Shown here in pieces: positions 1 to 10,127 of a stretch of DNA of 64,000 nucleotides. The stretch is from Desulfatitalea sp. BRH_c12 (lineage in GTDB: Bacteria > Desulfobacterota > Desulfobacteria > Desulfobacterales > Desulfosarcinaceae): assembly GCA_000961655.1 (NCBI GenBank), contig LADR01000054.1, positions 36,077-100,076 of the forward strand, given 5' to 3'. Position 1 is the stretch's first letter, and the number at the start of each line of letters is the position of its first letter. The notes beneath the pieces are model-generated. The model saw only the letters and a program-made list of their open reading frames with translations. It was not told the DNA's origin and made no database searches. The position numbers and the translations under genes were made by a program.

Positions 1-674
<674 letters not shown>

Positions 675-695
675 TTAAGCCCTTCGCACAAGGCT

Positions 696-750
696 CCCTT
701 TACACTTTAAACTTTACACTTAACACTTCTCAATAGTCACTTGAGCGAAC
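696..750. repeat. Short dispersed repeat, AAGTGTAAAG type
   Basis: A low-complexity segment made of CTTTACACTT/TTAACACTT units followed by a TAGTCACTTGAGCGAAC tail sits between argB and hslU. Closely similar segments occur at about 33890-33930 (same order, including the GTCACTGGAGCGAAC tail), at 4708-4740 (units only) and in the opposite orientation at about 59616-59648. No coding function is visible. Confidence 0.6.
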
Positions 751-761
751 TGCATTACAGA

Positions 762-2135
762 TTACAAAATATACCGGCTCAGATCCTCATCCTTCTTGAT
801 CGGCTCCAGTTTGCTGTCAACGTAGACGCCATCGACGTTCACGCGGGTCAGGTCCGCGCGCGGCGCTTCGAAAAGCACTTCTTCGAGCAGGCACTCCATC
901 AAGGTGTGCAGGCGCCGCGCACCGATATTTTCGGTGCGTTCGTTGACTTCCTGGGCCACGGCCGCGATGCGTGCAATGGCATCGTCGGTAAAGCTCAATT
1001 CGACGCCATCGGTCTGCAGCATGGCGATGTACTGCAGCACCAGCGCATTGCGCGGTTCCCGCAGAATGCGCTCGAACTCCGCCCGCCCCAGGGCATCCAG
1101 CTCGACCCGGATCGGAAAGCGACCCTGTAGTTCGGGGATCAGATCCGACGGCTTGATGGCATGAAATGCGCCGGAGGCGATAAACAGAATGTGGTCCGTA
1201 CGCACCGGTCCGTGCTTCGTGTTGACCGAGCTGCCTTCGACGATGGGCAGCAAATCGCGCTGCACGCCCTCGCGCGACACATCGGGGCCCTGCCCCTGGC
1301 TCTTGCCCACGATCTTGTCGATCTCATCCAGAAAAATGATGCCGGACTGTTCGACCTTCTCGACGGCCGTACGCACCACCTTTTCCATGTCCACCAGGTT
1401 CTGGGCCTCTTCCTGGGCCATGAGGTCGAGCGCCTCGGGGACTTTGACTTTGCGCCGTTTGACGTTCTTGGGCATCAACCCGCCGAGCATATCCTTGAAG
1501 TTGATCCCCATTTCCTCCATGCCCACATTGGAAAAAATCTCTACCATGGGTATGGAGCGATCGGGCACGTCCAGATCCACGTAGCGGCTGTCCAGCTTGC
1601 CCTCGCGCAGCATGCGCCGCAGCTTTTCCCGGGTGGAAGGCGGCTCTTCCGCGGCCGACACCACTTCCAGAGCGGCTTCGCCGGAAGGTTCGCGTTTGTT
1701 CGACTCAGCGACGCTCGATTTGGGCAGCAGCAGGTCGAGCATGCGCTCTTCGGCGATTTTACGGGCTTTGTCCTGGACAGCCACCTGCTCGCTCTGGCGC
1801 ACGGCGTTGACGGTCAGTTCGACCAGGTCGCGCACCATGGATTCCACATCCCGGCCCACGTAACCGACTTCAGTGAACTTGGAGGCCTCCACCTTGAAAA
1901 AAGGAGAATCGGTCATTTGCGACAACCGGCGGGCAATCTCGGTTTTGCCGACCCCTGTGGGTCCGATCAGGATGATATTCTTGGGAGCGATTTCATCCCG
2001 CAGATCATCCGACACCTGCCGCCGACGCCACCGATTGCGCAGGGCGATGGCCACCGATCGTTTGGCTTTGTCCTGGCCGATGATGTAGCGGTCCAGTTGG
2101 GCTACGATTTCATGGGGTTTGAGATCCTGCATCAC
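762..2135 (-). CDS. hslU: HslU, ATPase subunit of the HslUV protease
   Basis: Hexameric AAA+ unfoldase that feeds substrates to the HslV peptidase in the cytoplasm. Walker A GPTGVGKT is at residues 58-65; the Walker B FLDEIDK segment and the C-terminal sensor-2 region ([13 protein letters not shown]) are present. The length of 457 aa is normal for the family. The reading frame begins with GTG at 2135 followed directly by ATG at 2132; the ATG is as likely to be the true start. The 5' end overlaps the end of hslV by 26 bases, which indicates translational coupling. The order xerC-hslV-hslU is the same as the codV-clpQ-clpY arrangement of Bacillus. Confidence 0.97.
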   Translation of the reverse strand: MMQDLKPHEIVAQLDRYIIGQDKAKRSVAIALRNRWRRRQVSDDLRDEIAPKNIILIGPTGVGKTEIARRLSQMTDSPFFKVEASKFTEVGYVGRDVESMVRDLVELTVNAVRQSEQVAVQDKARKIAEERMLDLLLPKSSVAESNKREPSGEAALEVVSAAEEPPSTREKLRRMLREGKLDSRYVDLDVPDRSIPMVEIFSNVGMEEMGINFKDMLGGLMPKNVKRRKVKVPEALDLMAQEEAQNLVDMEKVVRTAVEKVEQSGIIFLDEIDKIVGKSQGQGPDVSREGVQRDLLPIVEGSSVNTKHGPVRTDHILFIASGAFHAIKPSDLIPELQGRFPIRVELDALGRAEFERILREPRNALVLQYIAMLQTDGVELSFTDDAIARIAAVAQEVNERTENIGARRLHTLMECLLEEVLFEAPRADLTRVNVDGVYVDSKLEPIKKDEDLSRYIL

Positions 2136-2685
2136 ATTTCATCTCTTCGATGGTTATAAAATCATTGGTAAAAACACACAGGCCGGCAGCGATTTGCATG
2201 GCCGCTTCCACCACATGGCGGGCATCCAATGCCGAGTGTCGCAACAGCGCCATGGCCGCAGCCTGGGCCGCCGTGCCACCCGAACCGATACCGATGATGC
2301 CTTCATCCGGCTCGATGACATCGCCGGTGCCCGAAATCAGGAAGAGCTTCTGGGGATCGGCGGCAATCATCAAGGCTTCCAACCGGCGCAGCATTTTGTC
2401 GGTGCGCCAGTCGCGGGCCAGTTCGACGGCTGCGCGGGTCAGATTGCCGTTATAGCGCTCCAACTTGCCTTCCAGACGTTCGGACAGGTTCATGGCATCG
2501 GCTGTCGCGCCGGCGAATCCCACCATGATGCGGTCGTTGTAAATACGGCGCACCTTACGCGCCTGGTGCTTGATGACCGTATTGTTCATCGAGACCTGCC
2601 CGTCGCCGGCCAGCACGACCATTCCCTGATGGCGCACGGCCAGAATGGTTGTGCCGTGGATGAACGGAATCGCCTGGCTCGTCAT
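2110..2685 (-). CDS. hslV: HslV, peptidase subunit of the HslUV protease
   Basis: Threonine peptidase of the proteasome-beta-like family; forms a double hexamer capped by HslU. The catalytic threonine is expected to be T12 in [10 protein letters not shown], so the first 11 residues would be a removable propeptide rather than only an initiator methionine. The conserved [20 protein letters not shown] segment and the IGSGG motif are present. Length 191 aa. The gene starts 21 bases after xerC and overlaps hslU. Confidence 0.97.
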   Translation of the reverse strand: MTSQAIPFIHGTTILAVRHQGMVVLAGDGQVSMNNTVIKHQARKVRRIYNDRIMVGFAGATADAMNLSERLEGKLERYNGNLTRAAVELARDWRTDKMLRRLEALMIAADPQKLFLISGTGDVIEPDEGIIGIGSGGTAAQAAAMALLRHSALDARHVVEAAMQIAAGLCVFTNDFITIEEMKCDAGSQTP

Positions 2686-2706
2686 GAAACACCTTCTTTC
2701 AGCGGC

Positions 2707-3642
2707 TTACCGCCGGGGATGCGCTTTGTCGTAAACCGCCATCAGACGGTCGACGCTCACATGTGTGTAGCGTTGGGTCGTGGAAAGACTGCTGTGGCCC
2801 AGCAACTCCTGCACCGCCCGCAGATCGGCGCCCGCATCCAGCAAATGGGTGGCAAAAGAGTGGCGCAGGCCGTGCGGCGACAAGGGAACCGCCAGTCCGC
2901 ACTTGCGCGCAAACTTATCGACCACCCGCGCGATCGACCGCGTTGTCAGGCGCCCGAGATTTTTGTTGAGAAACAGGGCGCCCCCGCCGGGTTCAAGGTC
3001 GCCGACCTGCTGCTGCAATGCCTGTCGATATTCGGCGACGGCCTGCACCGATTTCGCGCCGATGGGCACGATGCGCTCCTTGTTGCCCTTGCCGAGGACG
3101 CGAATCAGCCCGCTGCCCAGATCCACGTGCGCCACATCCAGGCCGGCCAGTTCGGATACCCGCACCCCGCCCGAATACAACGTTTCCAGAATGGCCCGGT
3201 CGCGCAATCCCAGAACATCTTCCGGGCGGACAGCGTCCAGCAAACGGAACATATCGTCCACGGACAAAAAGACCGGCATGGGTTTGCCATGCTTGGGCGT
3301 CCGGATCCCTTCGGTCGGATTCTCTTCGATGACCCGATACTTATGCAGATAACGGAAAAATGAGCGGATGGCAGCCAGTTTACGGGCAATCGTAATCTTG
3401 CGATTGCGGCCATGCAGATACCCCATATACCCCCGGATCTGCATGGCATCCACTTGCGCCAGAAGTACGGCCGCCTTCTCCGATTCGGTGTCGCGCTTTG
3501 CAGGGAGATCGCCGGCAATGTATGCGGCCAGTTCCTCCAGATCGGCGCGGTAGGCCCGCAAGGTGTGCGCCGAGTAGCCGCGCTCAGCCGCCAGACTTTG
3601 CAGGAAACGATCGATGTGATCGTACAATGCTTCGGATTTCAT
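2707..3642 (-). CDS. xerC: Tyrosine recombinase XerC
   Basis: Site-specific recombinase that resolves chromosome dimers at the dif site, normally together with XerD. The N-terminal SAM-like core-binding domain spans roughly residues 1-95 and the catalytic domain 115-311. All six catalytic residues can be placed: R161, K185, H257, R260, H283 and the nucleophile Y292 (in LGHSSLSTTQRYTHV). Length 311 aa is typical. It leads the xerC-hslV-hslU cluster, which supports XerC over XerD or a phage integrase; no attachment-site duplication or phage genes are nearby. Confidence 0.93.
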   Translation of the reverse strand: MKSEALYDHIDRFLQSLAAERGYSAHTLRAYRADLEELAAYIAGDLPAKRDTESEKAAVLLAQVDAMQIRGYMGYLHGRNRKITIARKLAAIRSFFRYLHKYRVIEENPTEGIRTPKHGKPMPVFLSVDDMFRLLDAVRPEDVLGLRDRAILETLYSGGVRVSELAGLDVAHVDLGSGLIRVLGKGNKERIVPIGAKSVQAVAEYRQALQQQVGDLEPGGGALFLNKNLGRLTTRSIARVVDKFARKCGLAVPLSPHGLRHSFATHLLDAGADLRAVQELLGHSSLSTTQRYTHVSVDRLMAVYDKAHPRR

Positions 3643-3726
3643 GACATTTCCCAGCCGCTCACGGCAGTATGCTCGTTATAGGGCATCCCCGGAAATGGCC
3701 TGCACCCCCAACGAGCCATCCCCTGC

Positions 3727-4053
3727 TTATGCCGCTCTGCGCGTCTTCTTTTTGATGCGCGAAATCTGTCGGCGATAGCGCGTCGCCAGCACGCTGTCCT
3801 TGGCTTCCAATGCCTGGCTGCGCTGCCCTTTCAGGCTTTTGATCTTGGCTTTGAGCTGTTTGGTAGTGGCGCCGGGCTTGGCCTTGGGGGTATCTTTGAT
3901 GCCCCTGGACTCTTTGATCTCAGCCAGCAGTTCGGTTTTGTTCATTCCGTGCACGCCCACGATGCCATCGATCTGCTTGGCGATTTCCCGTAAATCCTTG
4001 ACGGTCATTTTGTCGAGCGGTTTTTCCTTGGCTTCCTTCTTGTCTTTTGCCAT
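3727..4053 (-). CDS. Small basic protein with an N-terminal Rho_N/SAP-like domain
   Basis: A 108-aa protein, very rich in lysine. Residues about 14-50 (MTVKDLREIAKQIDGIVGVH...ELLAEI) resemble the SAP-like helical domain found at the N-terminus of transcription terminator Rho (Rho_N). The C-terminal half is a charged, probably helical segment (KQLKAKIKSLKGQRSQALE...RRQISRIKKKTRR). The composition suggests nucleic-acid binding; this is inference. It stands alone, 75 bases upstream (in chromosome order) of xerC and in the same direction. Exact function unknown. Confidence 0.8.
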   Translation of the reverse strand: MAKDKKEAKEKPLDKMTVKDLREIAKQIDGIVGVHGMNKTELLAEIKESRGIKDTPKAKPGATTKQLKAKIKSLKGQRSQALEAKDSVLATRYRRQISRIKKKTRRAA

Positions 4054-4094
4054 AGTTCTGAATCCCCTTTCTTATCTGTTTCGAAAAGCAACAA

Positions 4095-4117
4095 CGGAGG
4101 CCCCGTATACGCCTCCG
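4095..4117. other. Hairpin upstream of the Rho_N-like gene
   Basis: CGGAGGC (4095-4101) and GCCTCCG (4111-4117) form a perfect 7-bp stem with a 9-nt loop. On the minus strand it is followed by TTGTTGCTTTT, which is terminator-like, and lies about 40 bases before the start of the 108-aa gene. It could be a terminator of upstream transcription or a leader hairpin. Confidence 0.45.
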
Positions 4118-4279
4118 CCAAATTCAATGCCGGTGCCGCAGGATAGCTGGCAGCTATATATCTTCCAGCCGCTTGAAAATGTGTAGATTACCGCGTTTGT
4201 CTTTTAAATGTCAATAAGGTCGCGTTTCTTGTTTCTTAAACAGGGTATCCGCATTTGAAAATTGTTCTCGCAGGGGATA

Positions 4280-4680
4280 ACACCTGTAGGGGCGACCGGC
4301 GGTCGCCCGGTGCGGGTGCAAATCCACCACCCCGGCAATCATGGGTGCGGGAGAAAAAAGGCCGCGCCAGCCTGTGCGATGACCCAAATTCAGTGGTTCG
4401 CGTGGGCGACCGCCGGTCGCCCCTACAACGGGCACCGTGACTATCACGGTGTCCATTCGCCCCGGGATTGACCGACATTTACGCAACGGGCGAGCACAAG
4501 GTTCGCCCATACAGGTGAAACCGGACGCTCCCCTCAGGTCCAGTGGGTTGCGCGGGCGACCGCCGGTCGCCCCTACAGCGGGCATCGTGGTCAGCACGAT
4601 GGCCTTTCGTCCCCAGGGATCCGCCGACATTTACGCACCGGGCGAACACACGGGGCGGCCATTAGGAAGAACGATGTACT
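4280..4680. repeat. Palindromic repeat family B (GGGCGACCGnCGGTCGCCC), two copies plus a solo palindrome
   Basis: The 700 bases between the Rho_N-like gene and the slipin gene hold no credible gene. A solo palindrome lies at about 4290-4309. Two roughly 140-bp copies of a longer element begin at about 4389 and 4537; each starts with CAGTGG(T/G)TTGCG, contains the GGGCGACCGCCGGTCGCCCC palindrome, then a second imperfect hairpin and an ATTTACGCA.CGGGCGA segment. A third copy lies in the opposite orientation at 15636-15780. Apparent reading frames here are products of the repeat. Confidence 0.8.
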
Positions 4681-4750
4681 ATTCCTGAAATGCGGCTACC
4701 TTGGTCCCTTAACACTTATCACTTATAACTTAACACTTCCTTATGCCATT

Positions 4751-5500
4751 TCACACTTTGCTCTTATCCGAAAACGCCCGAAACAGATCGATGGGCATGG
4801 GGAACATGACGGTCGAGTTGTTCCCGGAGGCCATTTCACGCATCGTTTGCAGATAGCGCAACTGCAGGGCGATCGGGTGAATGGCGATGATCTCGGCGGC
4901 ATCCGACAACCGGGTGGCAGCCTGGTATTCGCCTTCGGCATTGATCACTTTGGCCCGCCGCTCGCGTTCGGCCTCGGCCTGCTTGGCCATGGCGCGCTGC
5001 ATCTCCACCGGCAGGTCGATGTGTTTCAATTCCACATTGGCCACCTTAAGGCCCCACGGATCCGTATGGGTGTCCAGGATCTCCTGCAACTTGGAATTTA
5101 TTTTTTCACGATCGGAGAGCAATTCGTCCAGGTCGGCCTGACCGCATACGCTTCGCAGCGTTGTCTGGGCCAGTTGTGCCATGGCGTAACCGTAGTTTTC
5201 TACCTCTATGATGGCTTTCACCGAGTCGATAACGCGGAAATAGATCACCGCGTTGACCTTGACCGACACATTGTCCCGTGTGATCACGTCCTGGGGGTCG
5301 ACATCCATGGCAACCAGGCGCAAGCTGACTTTCACCATGCGGTCCACCACTGGAATCAGCAGAATCAGCCCCGGCCCTTTGGCTGCGATGACCCGTCCGA
5401 GCCGAAATATCACGCCCCTTTCGTATTCGTTCAAAATCTTAATGGCCGAATACAAGAACAAAAGAAAAAGAACGATAATGGTGACAAAAGGCGCGATCAT
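4751..5500 (-). CDS. Slipin / SPFH (band 7) membrane protein
   Basis: Membrane-anchored scaffold protein of the stomatin/slipin branch of the SPFH superfamily. One N-terminal membrane segment (residues about 3-20, [19 protein letters not shown]) is followed by the hallmark [12 protein letters not shown] motif and the band 7 domain. The C-terminal part is a helical segment rich in A, E and R ([20 protein letters not shown]). Length 249 aa is normal. It follows an NfeD/serine protease gene with an 82-base gap; slipin-NfeD pairing is a recognised conserved operon in bacteria and archaea and the NfeD protease is thought to cleave the slipin C-terminus. Confidence 0.93.
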   Translation of the reverse strand: MIAPFVTIIVLFLLFLYSAIKILNEYERGVIFRLGRVIAAKGPGLILLIPVVDRMVKVSLRLVAMDVDPQDVITRDNVSVKVNAVIYFRVIDSVKAIIEVENYGYAMAQLAQTTLRSVCGQADLDELLSDREKINSKLQEILDTHTDPWGLKVANVELKHIDLPVEMQRAMAKQAEAERERRAKVINAEGEYQAATRLSDAAEIIAIHPIALQLRYLQTMREMASGNNSTVMFPMPIDLFRAFSDKSKV

Positions 5501-5582
5501 GGAGACCTCCCTTGGTGGTTGGTTATGGGTGATTCGCTGATATGTTCAATGTTGTTTGCGGGCCTTGGCAAACCATGTCGAT

Positions 5583-6875
5583 TCAGATGGAAACGGGTTT
5601 CACCGTGACCACCAGGCCTTTTACCGCTTCGACCTGCACCTTGGTGCCCACGGCCGCAGGTTGGCTGAAGCGCGCTTGCCACATTTCGCCGTGGACCAGC
5701 ACCTTGCCCTCTAAGCCCTGCGCCTGTTTGACCACCCCGATCTCTCCGATCAATCCTTCGAGCCCGGTGGACGGCAGGTGAACATGCGCCCGCACGACCA
5801 ATCCGACCACGGCCACGAAGAAGCCGCAGATGGTCAGCACGGTGGGGATCAAGACGCTCCATGCCACCTGAAACTGCGGCCCCGCGCCCTTGAACAGCAT
5901 CAGAGATCCTAAAACCATACTGACAACGCCGGCCACGCTGAGCAAGCCGAAACTGGCCACTTTCAGTTCCAGGATAAAGAAGATCACGGATAGCACGATC
6001 AATAAAATGCCGGCGATATTGACCGGCAATGTCTGAAAGGAGAAGAAGGCCAGTATCAGGGCAATAGCGCCGATCACCCCCGGAAAGAGAGCGCCGGGAT
6101 TGGACAGTTCGAAATACAGCCCGGCCAGGCCGATCATGAAAAGAATGTAGGCGATGTTCGGATCGCTGATCAACTTGAGAATTCTGGTGCGCAGGTTAGG
6201 TTCGATGGGCACAACCTTTGCCCCTTTGACATCCAGCTTGCCCTTGTCCTGCACTTGCCGGCCGTGAATGCGGGCGAGTAGATCATCCATATCCCTGGCG
6301 ATCAGATCGATGACTTTCAATTTTAAAGCTTCATCGGCGGTTACCGAGACACTTTCGCGCACCGCCTTTTCAGCCCATTGCGCATTGCGCCCTTTGCGCT
6401 CGGCAATCCCTTTGGTGAATGCCACCATGTCATTGAGGACTTTTTCCCCCATGGCGTCGTCTATGTTTTTGCCGCCGGCGCCCACCGGGTGCGCCGCTCC
6501 GATATTGGTGCCCGGCGCCATAACGGCGATATCCGCGGCCATGGTGATCATGACGCCGGCCGAAGCCGCCCGCGCGCCGCTCGGCGAAACGTACACCACG
6601 ACAGGGACCGAACTGGCGTACATGGCCTGCACAATCGTGCGCATCGATTCGACCGCGCCACCGGGCGTATCGAGCAAGATCACCAGCGCGGCCGCCTCTT
6701 CAACGGAAGCTTTCAGCAGCGCATCTTCGACGAATTCAGCAACACCCGGCCCGATGGGATCGGCCACCAGGATGGTCATGACGTTTTTGGCACTTTCTTT
6801 TTCCGCTTCCGCTGCAAGACCCGCGGCAGACAGAACCAGGCTGAACGCCATGATCCACAGCAAGATTGAGCGCAT
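5583..6875 (-). CDS. nfeD: NfeD-type membrane-bound serine protease (STOPP/1510-N family)
   Basis: A 430-aa long-form NfeD protein. Residues 1-22 look like a signal peptide. Residues about 30-235 are a ClpP/crotonase-fold protease domain; by comparison with Pyrococcus 1510-N, the likely catalytic Ser-Lys dyad is S105 (in ARAASAGV) and K155 (in AFTKGIAER). Four or five membrane segments follow (about 235-370), then a C-terminal OB-fold NfeD domain with IGEIGVVKQA and VHGEMWQARF. It is directly upstream of the slipin gene in the same operon, its probable substrate or partner. Confidence 0.93.
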   Translation of the reverse strand: MRSILLWIMAFSLVLSAAGLAAEAEKESAKNVMTILVADPIGPGVAEFVEDALLKASVEEAAALVILLDTPGGAVESMRTIVQAMYASSVPVVVYVSPSGARAASAGVMITMAADIAVMAPGTNIGAAHPVGAGGKNIDDAMGEKVLNDMVAFTKGIAERKGRNAQWAEKAVRESVSVTADEALKLKVIDLIARDMDDLLARIHGRQVQDKGKLDVKGAKVVPIEPNLRTRILKLISDPNIAYILFMIGLAGLYFELSNPGALFPGVIGAIALILAFFSFQTLPVNIAGILLIVLSVIFFILELKVASFGLLSVAGVVSMVLGSLMLFKGAGPQFQVAWSVLIPTVLTICGFFVAVVGLVVRAHVHLPSTGLEGLIGEIGVVKQAQGLEGKVLVHGEMWQARFSQPAAVGTKVQVEAVKGLVVTVKPVSI

Positions 6876-6985
6876 TGTGCCTCTCCTGATGGTTGTTGGC
6901 CTAAACCCGGATGCCGGGCAATGTACGGAGAACAGCCGCGTGCAAGGTATTCCGAAAAACGCCTGTTAGACCAAGATAATATATA

Positions 6986-7747
6986 TTACAGCGGGATACG
7001 CAACAAGGCCATGACCTTTTTCATATCCGCCCACACCTCTCTTTTGTACTCCGGATGCCTGAGCAGGTAGGAGGGATGGAAGGTCGGCATCACTTTGATG
7101 CCGTTCAGATCGTGAAAATGGCCGCGCAAGGCAGAGATCGCCTGGGGCGTGTCCAAAAGGGTCTGGGCCGCAAAAGTGCCCAGCGCACAAATCACTTTGG
7201 GACGCAGCGCCGCCACTTGTCGCTGCAGAAAGGGGCGACAAGCCTGGATTTCGGCGGGCTCGGGATTGCGGTTTTCAGGCGGCCGGCATTTGACCACGTT
7301 GCAGATGTAGACTTTCTCCCGCGTCAGCTTCATGGCCTCGATAATGCGGGCAAGCAGTTCACCGGCTGGTCCGACGAAGGGCCGCCCGCTGCGGTCTTCC
7401 TCGAAACCCGGCCCCTCCCCCACGAACACCAGCTCAGCGTCGGGGGAACCTTCACCGAAGACGATATGGGTGCGGCCGGCGCTCAAGCCGCAACGCCGGC
7501 ACTCGCCCAGATCGGACCGGATGTCTTCGAGGGTTTCCCCGGTCGATGGCAGCGGTGTTTCCTTGGGCGAATGGGCCGGTGCTTTCACATTCTCAGCAGG
7601 CGGGCGCGACCATTCTTGCAGAAGCGCCAGCGACGCCGGCGAACAGTCAAACCCGCGGCAGCCCCAACGCGCCATCTGCTCCAGGTGGTTGCGCAATGCC
7701 AGCAGGGTTTCGGTAAAATCGGACGCGTCCAGGCTTTCCAATGGCAT
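6986..7747 (-). CDS. Type-4 (Fe-S) uracil-DNA glycosylase
   Basis: Removes uracil from DNA. The family-4 motif GEGPGFEEDRSGRPFVGPAG is followed by the NVVKCRPPENRNP segment and the late HPSYLLRHP motif. The cysteines ECRRCGL before the catalytic motif and the later cysteines fit the four ligands of the [4Fe-4S] cluster typical of this family. The N-terminal 90 residues are a poorly conserved extension. The ATG at 7747 is preferred over the one at 7768 because AGGA lies 6 bases before it; this gives 253 aa. It immediately follows coaBC. Confidence 0.92.
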   Translation of the reverse strand: MPLESLDASDFTETLLALRNHLEQMARWGCRGFDCSPASLALLQEWSRPPAENVKAPAHSPKETPLPSTGETLEDIRSDLGECRRCGLSAGRTHIVFGEGSPDAELVFVGEGPGFEEDRSGRPFVGPAGELLARIIEAMKLTREKVYICNVVKCRPPENRNPEPAEIQACRPFLQRQVAALRPKVICALGTFAAQTLLDTPQAISALRGHFHDLNGIKVMPTFHPSYLLRHPEYKREVWADMKKVMALLRIPL

Positions 7748-7773
7748 TATCTTTCCTAATAAAATCATAACCT

Positions 7774-8973
7774 TCAGTTTGCCAGCCCAACGATACGATC
7801 CAGTAAAAGGTGCGCCAGATCGGCCTTGGTCATCAGATCGACCTGTTCGCGGGTGTCGTTGCTGAAGTACAACGTCGCCCGGTTGGTGTCCGCGCAGAAA
7901 CCGGCGTCGGACGGCCCGATCAGATTGCCCACGATGATGTCGAGGTTTTTGGCTTTGAGCTTGCCGGTGGCAAAGGCATCCAAATCATGGGTTTCAGCGG
8001 CAAACCCGACCAGAATCTGATTTTTCTTGCGTTCGCCGACGGCTTTAAGGATGTCCTGGGTACGCTCCAGCGCGATGGAAAGTTGGGCTTGCTCTTTCTT
8101 GATTTTCAAATCGGACACCGCTGCAGGCCTGAAGTCGGCCACCGCCGCCGTCTTGATGATGATGTCATGGCCGTCCATCTGGCCCAGAACGGCCGCGGCC
8201 ATCTCAGCCGCGCTGGTCACCGGCAGAACGCACACGTTCAGCGGCGGCGCCAAGGCTGTAGGGCCGGATATCAGGGTTACCTGCGCGCCGCGCATGGCGG
8301 CCGCGCGCGCGACGGCATAGCCCATTTTCCCTGAAGAGGGATTCGTAATGAAACGCACCGGATCAATGGCCTCGCGGGTTGGACCGGCCGTAATCAGCAC
8401 CTTTCGGCCCTCCAGGTCCTTGGGCGTCAGCAGATCGACGAGCGCATCGAAAATAATCGCGGGATCGGGCAAGCGCCCGGGGCCGGTGGTGCCGCAGGCC
8501 AGCTCGCCGGCCCCCGGGTCGAGGATCGTGTAGCCGTAGGATTTCAAGAGCGTGAGATTGCGTTGCACCGCCTTGCTTTCGTACATGTGGGTGTTCATGG
8601 CCGGACAGATCAGCACCGGACACGTGACGGCCAGCATAAAAGTACTCAAGGCGTCATCGGCAATGCCACCGGCCAATTTGCCGATGATATTGGCCGTGGC
8701 CGGCGCAATCACCACCGCTTCGGCTTCCTGAGCCCAATGGATATGCTGCACAGCGGCCTCATCGGAAATTGCGAACAAATTGCGACAGACCGGGGTGTGG
8801 CTGAGGGCCTCGAAGGTTATCGGGCCGACGAAGTGCGCCGCATTGTCGGTCATGACCACACGCACGACGGCCTCTTCCTTGACGAGATGCCGCAACAGTT
8901 CGACGCTTTTATAGGCGGCGATTCCGCCGCAGACCCCTAATACCAGGTGTTTGCCGTGTAAGTGGTATCTCAT
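7774..8973 (-). CDS. coaBC: Bifunctional phosphopantothenoylcysteine decarboxylase / phosphopantothenate-cysteine ligase
   Basis: Two consecutive steps of coenzyme A synthesis. The N-terminal flavoprotein decarboxylase (CoaC, about residues 1-185) shows [15 protein letters not shown] and [16 protein letters not shown] with the substrate-recognition asparagine. The C-terminal ligase (CoaB) shows [28 protein letters not shown] and the [20 protein letters not shown] segment. Length 399 aa is normal. The glycosylase gene starts close downstream, so the two are probably cotranscribed. Confidence 0.96.
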   Translation of the reverse strand: MRYHLHGKHLVLGVCGGIAAYKSVELLRHLVKEEAVVRVVMTDNAAHFVGPITFEALSHTPVCRNLFAISDEAAVQHIHWAQEAEAVVIAPATANIIGKLAGGIADDALSTFMLAVTCPVLICPAMNTHMYESKAVQRNLTLLKSYGYTILDPGAGELACGTTGPGRLPDPAIIFDALVDLLTPKDLEGRKVLITAGPTREAIDPVRFITNPSSGKMGYAVARAAAMRGAQVTLISGPTALAPPLNVCVLPVTSAAEMAAAVLGQMDGHDIIIKTAAVADFRPAAVSDLKIKKEQAQLSIALERTQDILKAVGERKKNQILVGFAAETHDLDAFATGKLKAKNLDIIVGNLIGPSDAGFCADTNRATLYFSNDTREQVDLMTKADLAHLLLDRIVGLAN

Positions 8974-9030
8974 CGTAGTTACCTATTCATCTTTCTGGTT
9001 GCGATCGTCGCAAGAGGTGATCCCGCGCAG

Positions 9031-9519
9031 TCAGCGGCCATATCCCATACCGCTGACCAGCGCGCTGGTCGGCGCCACCCAGATTTCCACCTGGGTGCTG
9101 AATCTGCCATCATCGATGCTGATGACACACCAGCGGCTCTCTTTTTTGAACAGCATCATGGAACGAGGTGCCTTGATGCCACTGAGCTGCTGCCAGCCAT
9201 CGGTCGGCATCCCGTTTTCAAAAAAAGTGTAGAGTGAACCGGAATCCACACCTCCGGTCAGGACCAGCACGCCGGCCCTGAACTCCTGTGTATGAAAAAT
9301 GAACGAGTTTTTCAGATCCACTTTTAGATCGCGCGGCAGCATGACATCGCCGAAGTCATGGTACACGGGAGCGTTTTTGGATGCGCCGGGAACCGACCTG
9401 TCACCGGAAGAAGCGGATGGCTGTTTGGATGTCACGGTTGAACAGCCCATGGTCACCGCAATCACCGTCCAAGCCAGGATCACCATCGATACCGTACCTT
9501 TACCGTTCGCCATGGTCAT
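9031..9519 (-). CDS. Putative lipoprotein of unknown function
   Basis: A 162-aa protein with a signal peptide and a lipobox-like AVTMGC sequence placing the lipidated cysteine at residue 26. The mature part contains two short beta-rich stretches (SFIFHTQEFRAGVLVLTGGV and SRWCVISIDDGRFSTQVEIW) separated by DGWQQLSGIKAPRSMMLF. I do not recognise the family with certainty. It overlaps the preceding 100-aa gene by 4 bases and so belongs to a murJ-ftsB-like operon, suggesting an envelope role. Confidence 0.8.
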   Translation of the reverse strand: MTMANGKGTVSMVILAWTVIAVTMGCSTVTSKQPSASSGDRSVPGASKNAPVYHDFGDVMLPRDLKVDLKNSFIFHTQEFRAGVLVLTGGVDSGSLYTFFENGMPTDGWQQLSGIKAPRSMMLFKKESRWCVISIDDGRFSTQVEIWVAPTSALVSGMGYGR

Positions 9520-9818
9520 GTCTCGCTCCCTTGATCTGTGCGTCCGTTCCGCTCCGGTGGTTTATCCGCATTCCGTCGTTGGGCCGCTTTCAACATACCG
9601 ATCCATTCGCGCAGCAACAGTTCCGTGTCCTTGCGTGTCGGCGCGGGCAGTTCGGCGATCCGGCGTTCAATATCGGTCAACGCCTTTTGCAAGTCGTCGC
9701 GCTCCGGTTGCAGCGCCGCCAGGCGCCGGTAGATGGCAGCGGCTTTGCGCAAATACCCCTGCGCGGCATATACTTTGGCCATGCTGACGGTATCGCAATT
9801 AGAGGAAGGTATGCTCAT
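9516..9818 (-). CDS. Small TPR-like protein
   Basis: A 100-aa protein with one recognisable tetratricopeptide-like helix pair (SMAKVYAAQGYLRKAAAIYRRL, residues about 12-33) followed by a second helical part, ALTDIERRIAELP. No signal peptide. It overlaps the ftsB-like gene upstream by 4 bases and the lipoprotein gene downstream by 4 bases, which implies translational coupling of all three. Function not recognised. Confidence 0.75.
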   Translation of the reverse strand: MSIPSSNCDTVSMAKVYAAQGYLRKAAAIYRRLAALQPERDDLQKALTDIERRIAELPAPTRKDTELLLREWIGMLKAAQRRNADKPPERNGRTDQGSET

Positions 9819-10114
9819 CGATCGCCGGCAGGCCCGCTCTTGAATTTGAATATGCGTTCATCGTCACGAATCATTCCCAACTCGCGGCGCGCCACATCTT
9901 CAATCATCGCCGGATCTTTTTGCAGCCGCTCTATCGTCCGGTAGGTCCGGGCATTTTCCAGGGCCAGGCGCTCGTTGTCGGTGACCAGTGTGTGGAGGGT
10001 GGCACGCATGCGGCTGAGCTCCAACAGGCCATTGTCCCCAAACGAAATCACCAGCATCAGGCCAAACATGGCACATGCGATAGCGGCGGCAACAATCTTC
10101 TGACGATGGCTCAT
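9815..10114 (-). CDS. FtsB/DivIC-family septum formation protein
   Basis: A 99-aa bitopic protein: short cytoplasmic N-terminus, one membrane segment (about residues 8-25), then a coiled coil (MRATLHTLVTDNERLALENARTY) and the family's closing signature DPAMIEDVARRELGMIRDDE. This architecture matches FtsB/DivIC, which bridge FtsL and FtsQ in the divisome. It begins 13 bases after murJ, a fitting neighbour in peptidoglycan synthesis. Confidence 0.88.
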   Translation of the reverse strand: MSHRQKIVAAAIACAMFGLMLVISFGDNGLLELSRMRATLHTLVTDNERLALENARTYRTIERLQKDPAMIEDVARRELGMIRDDERIFKFKSGPAGDR

Positions 10115-10127
10115 GGTACTCTATTTC

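Noticed and set aside
1161..2159. Long plus-strand frame of 332 codons opposite hslU
   Set aside because: It is antisense to an unambiguous HslU protein, histidine-rich as expected for a shadow of a GC-rich gene, and has no family signature.
4211..4688. Several small frames at 4.2-4.7 kb
   Set aside because: They lie entirely within family B repeat copies and repeat the same peptide blocks.
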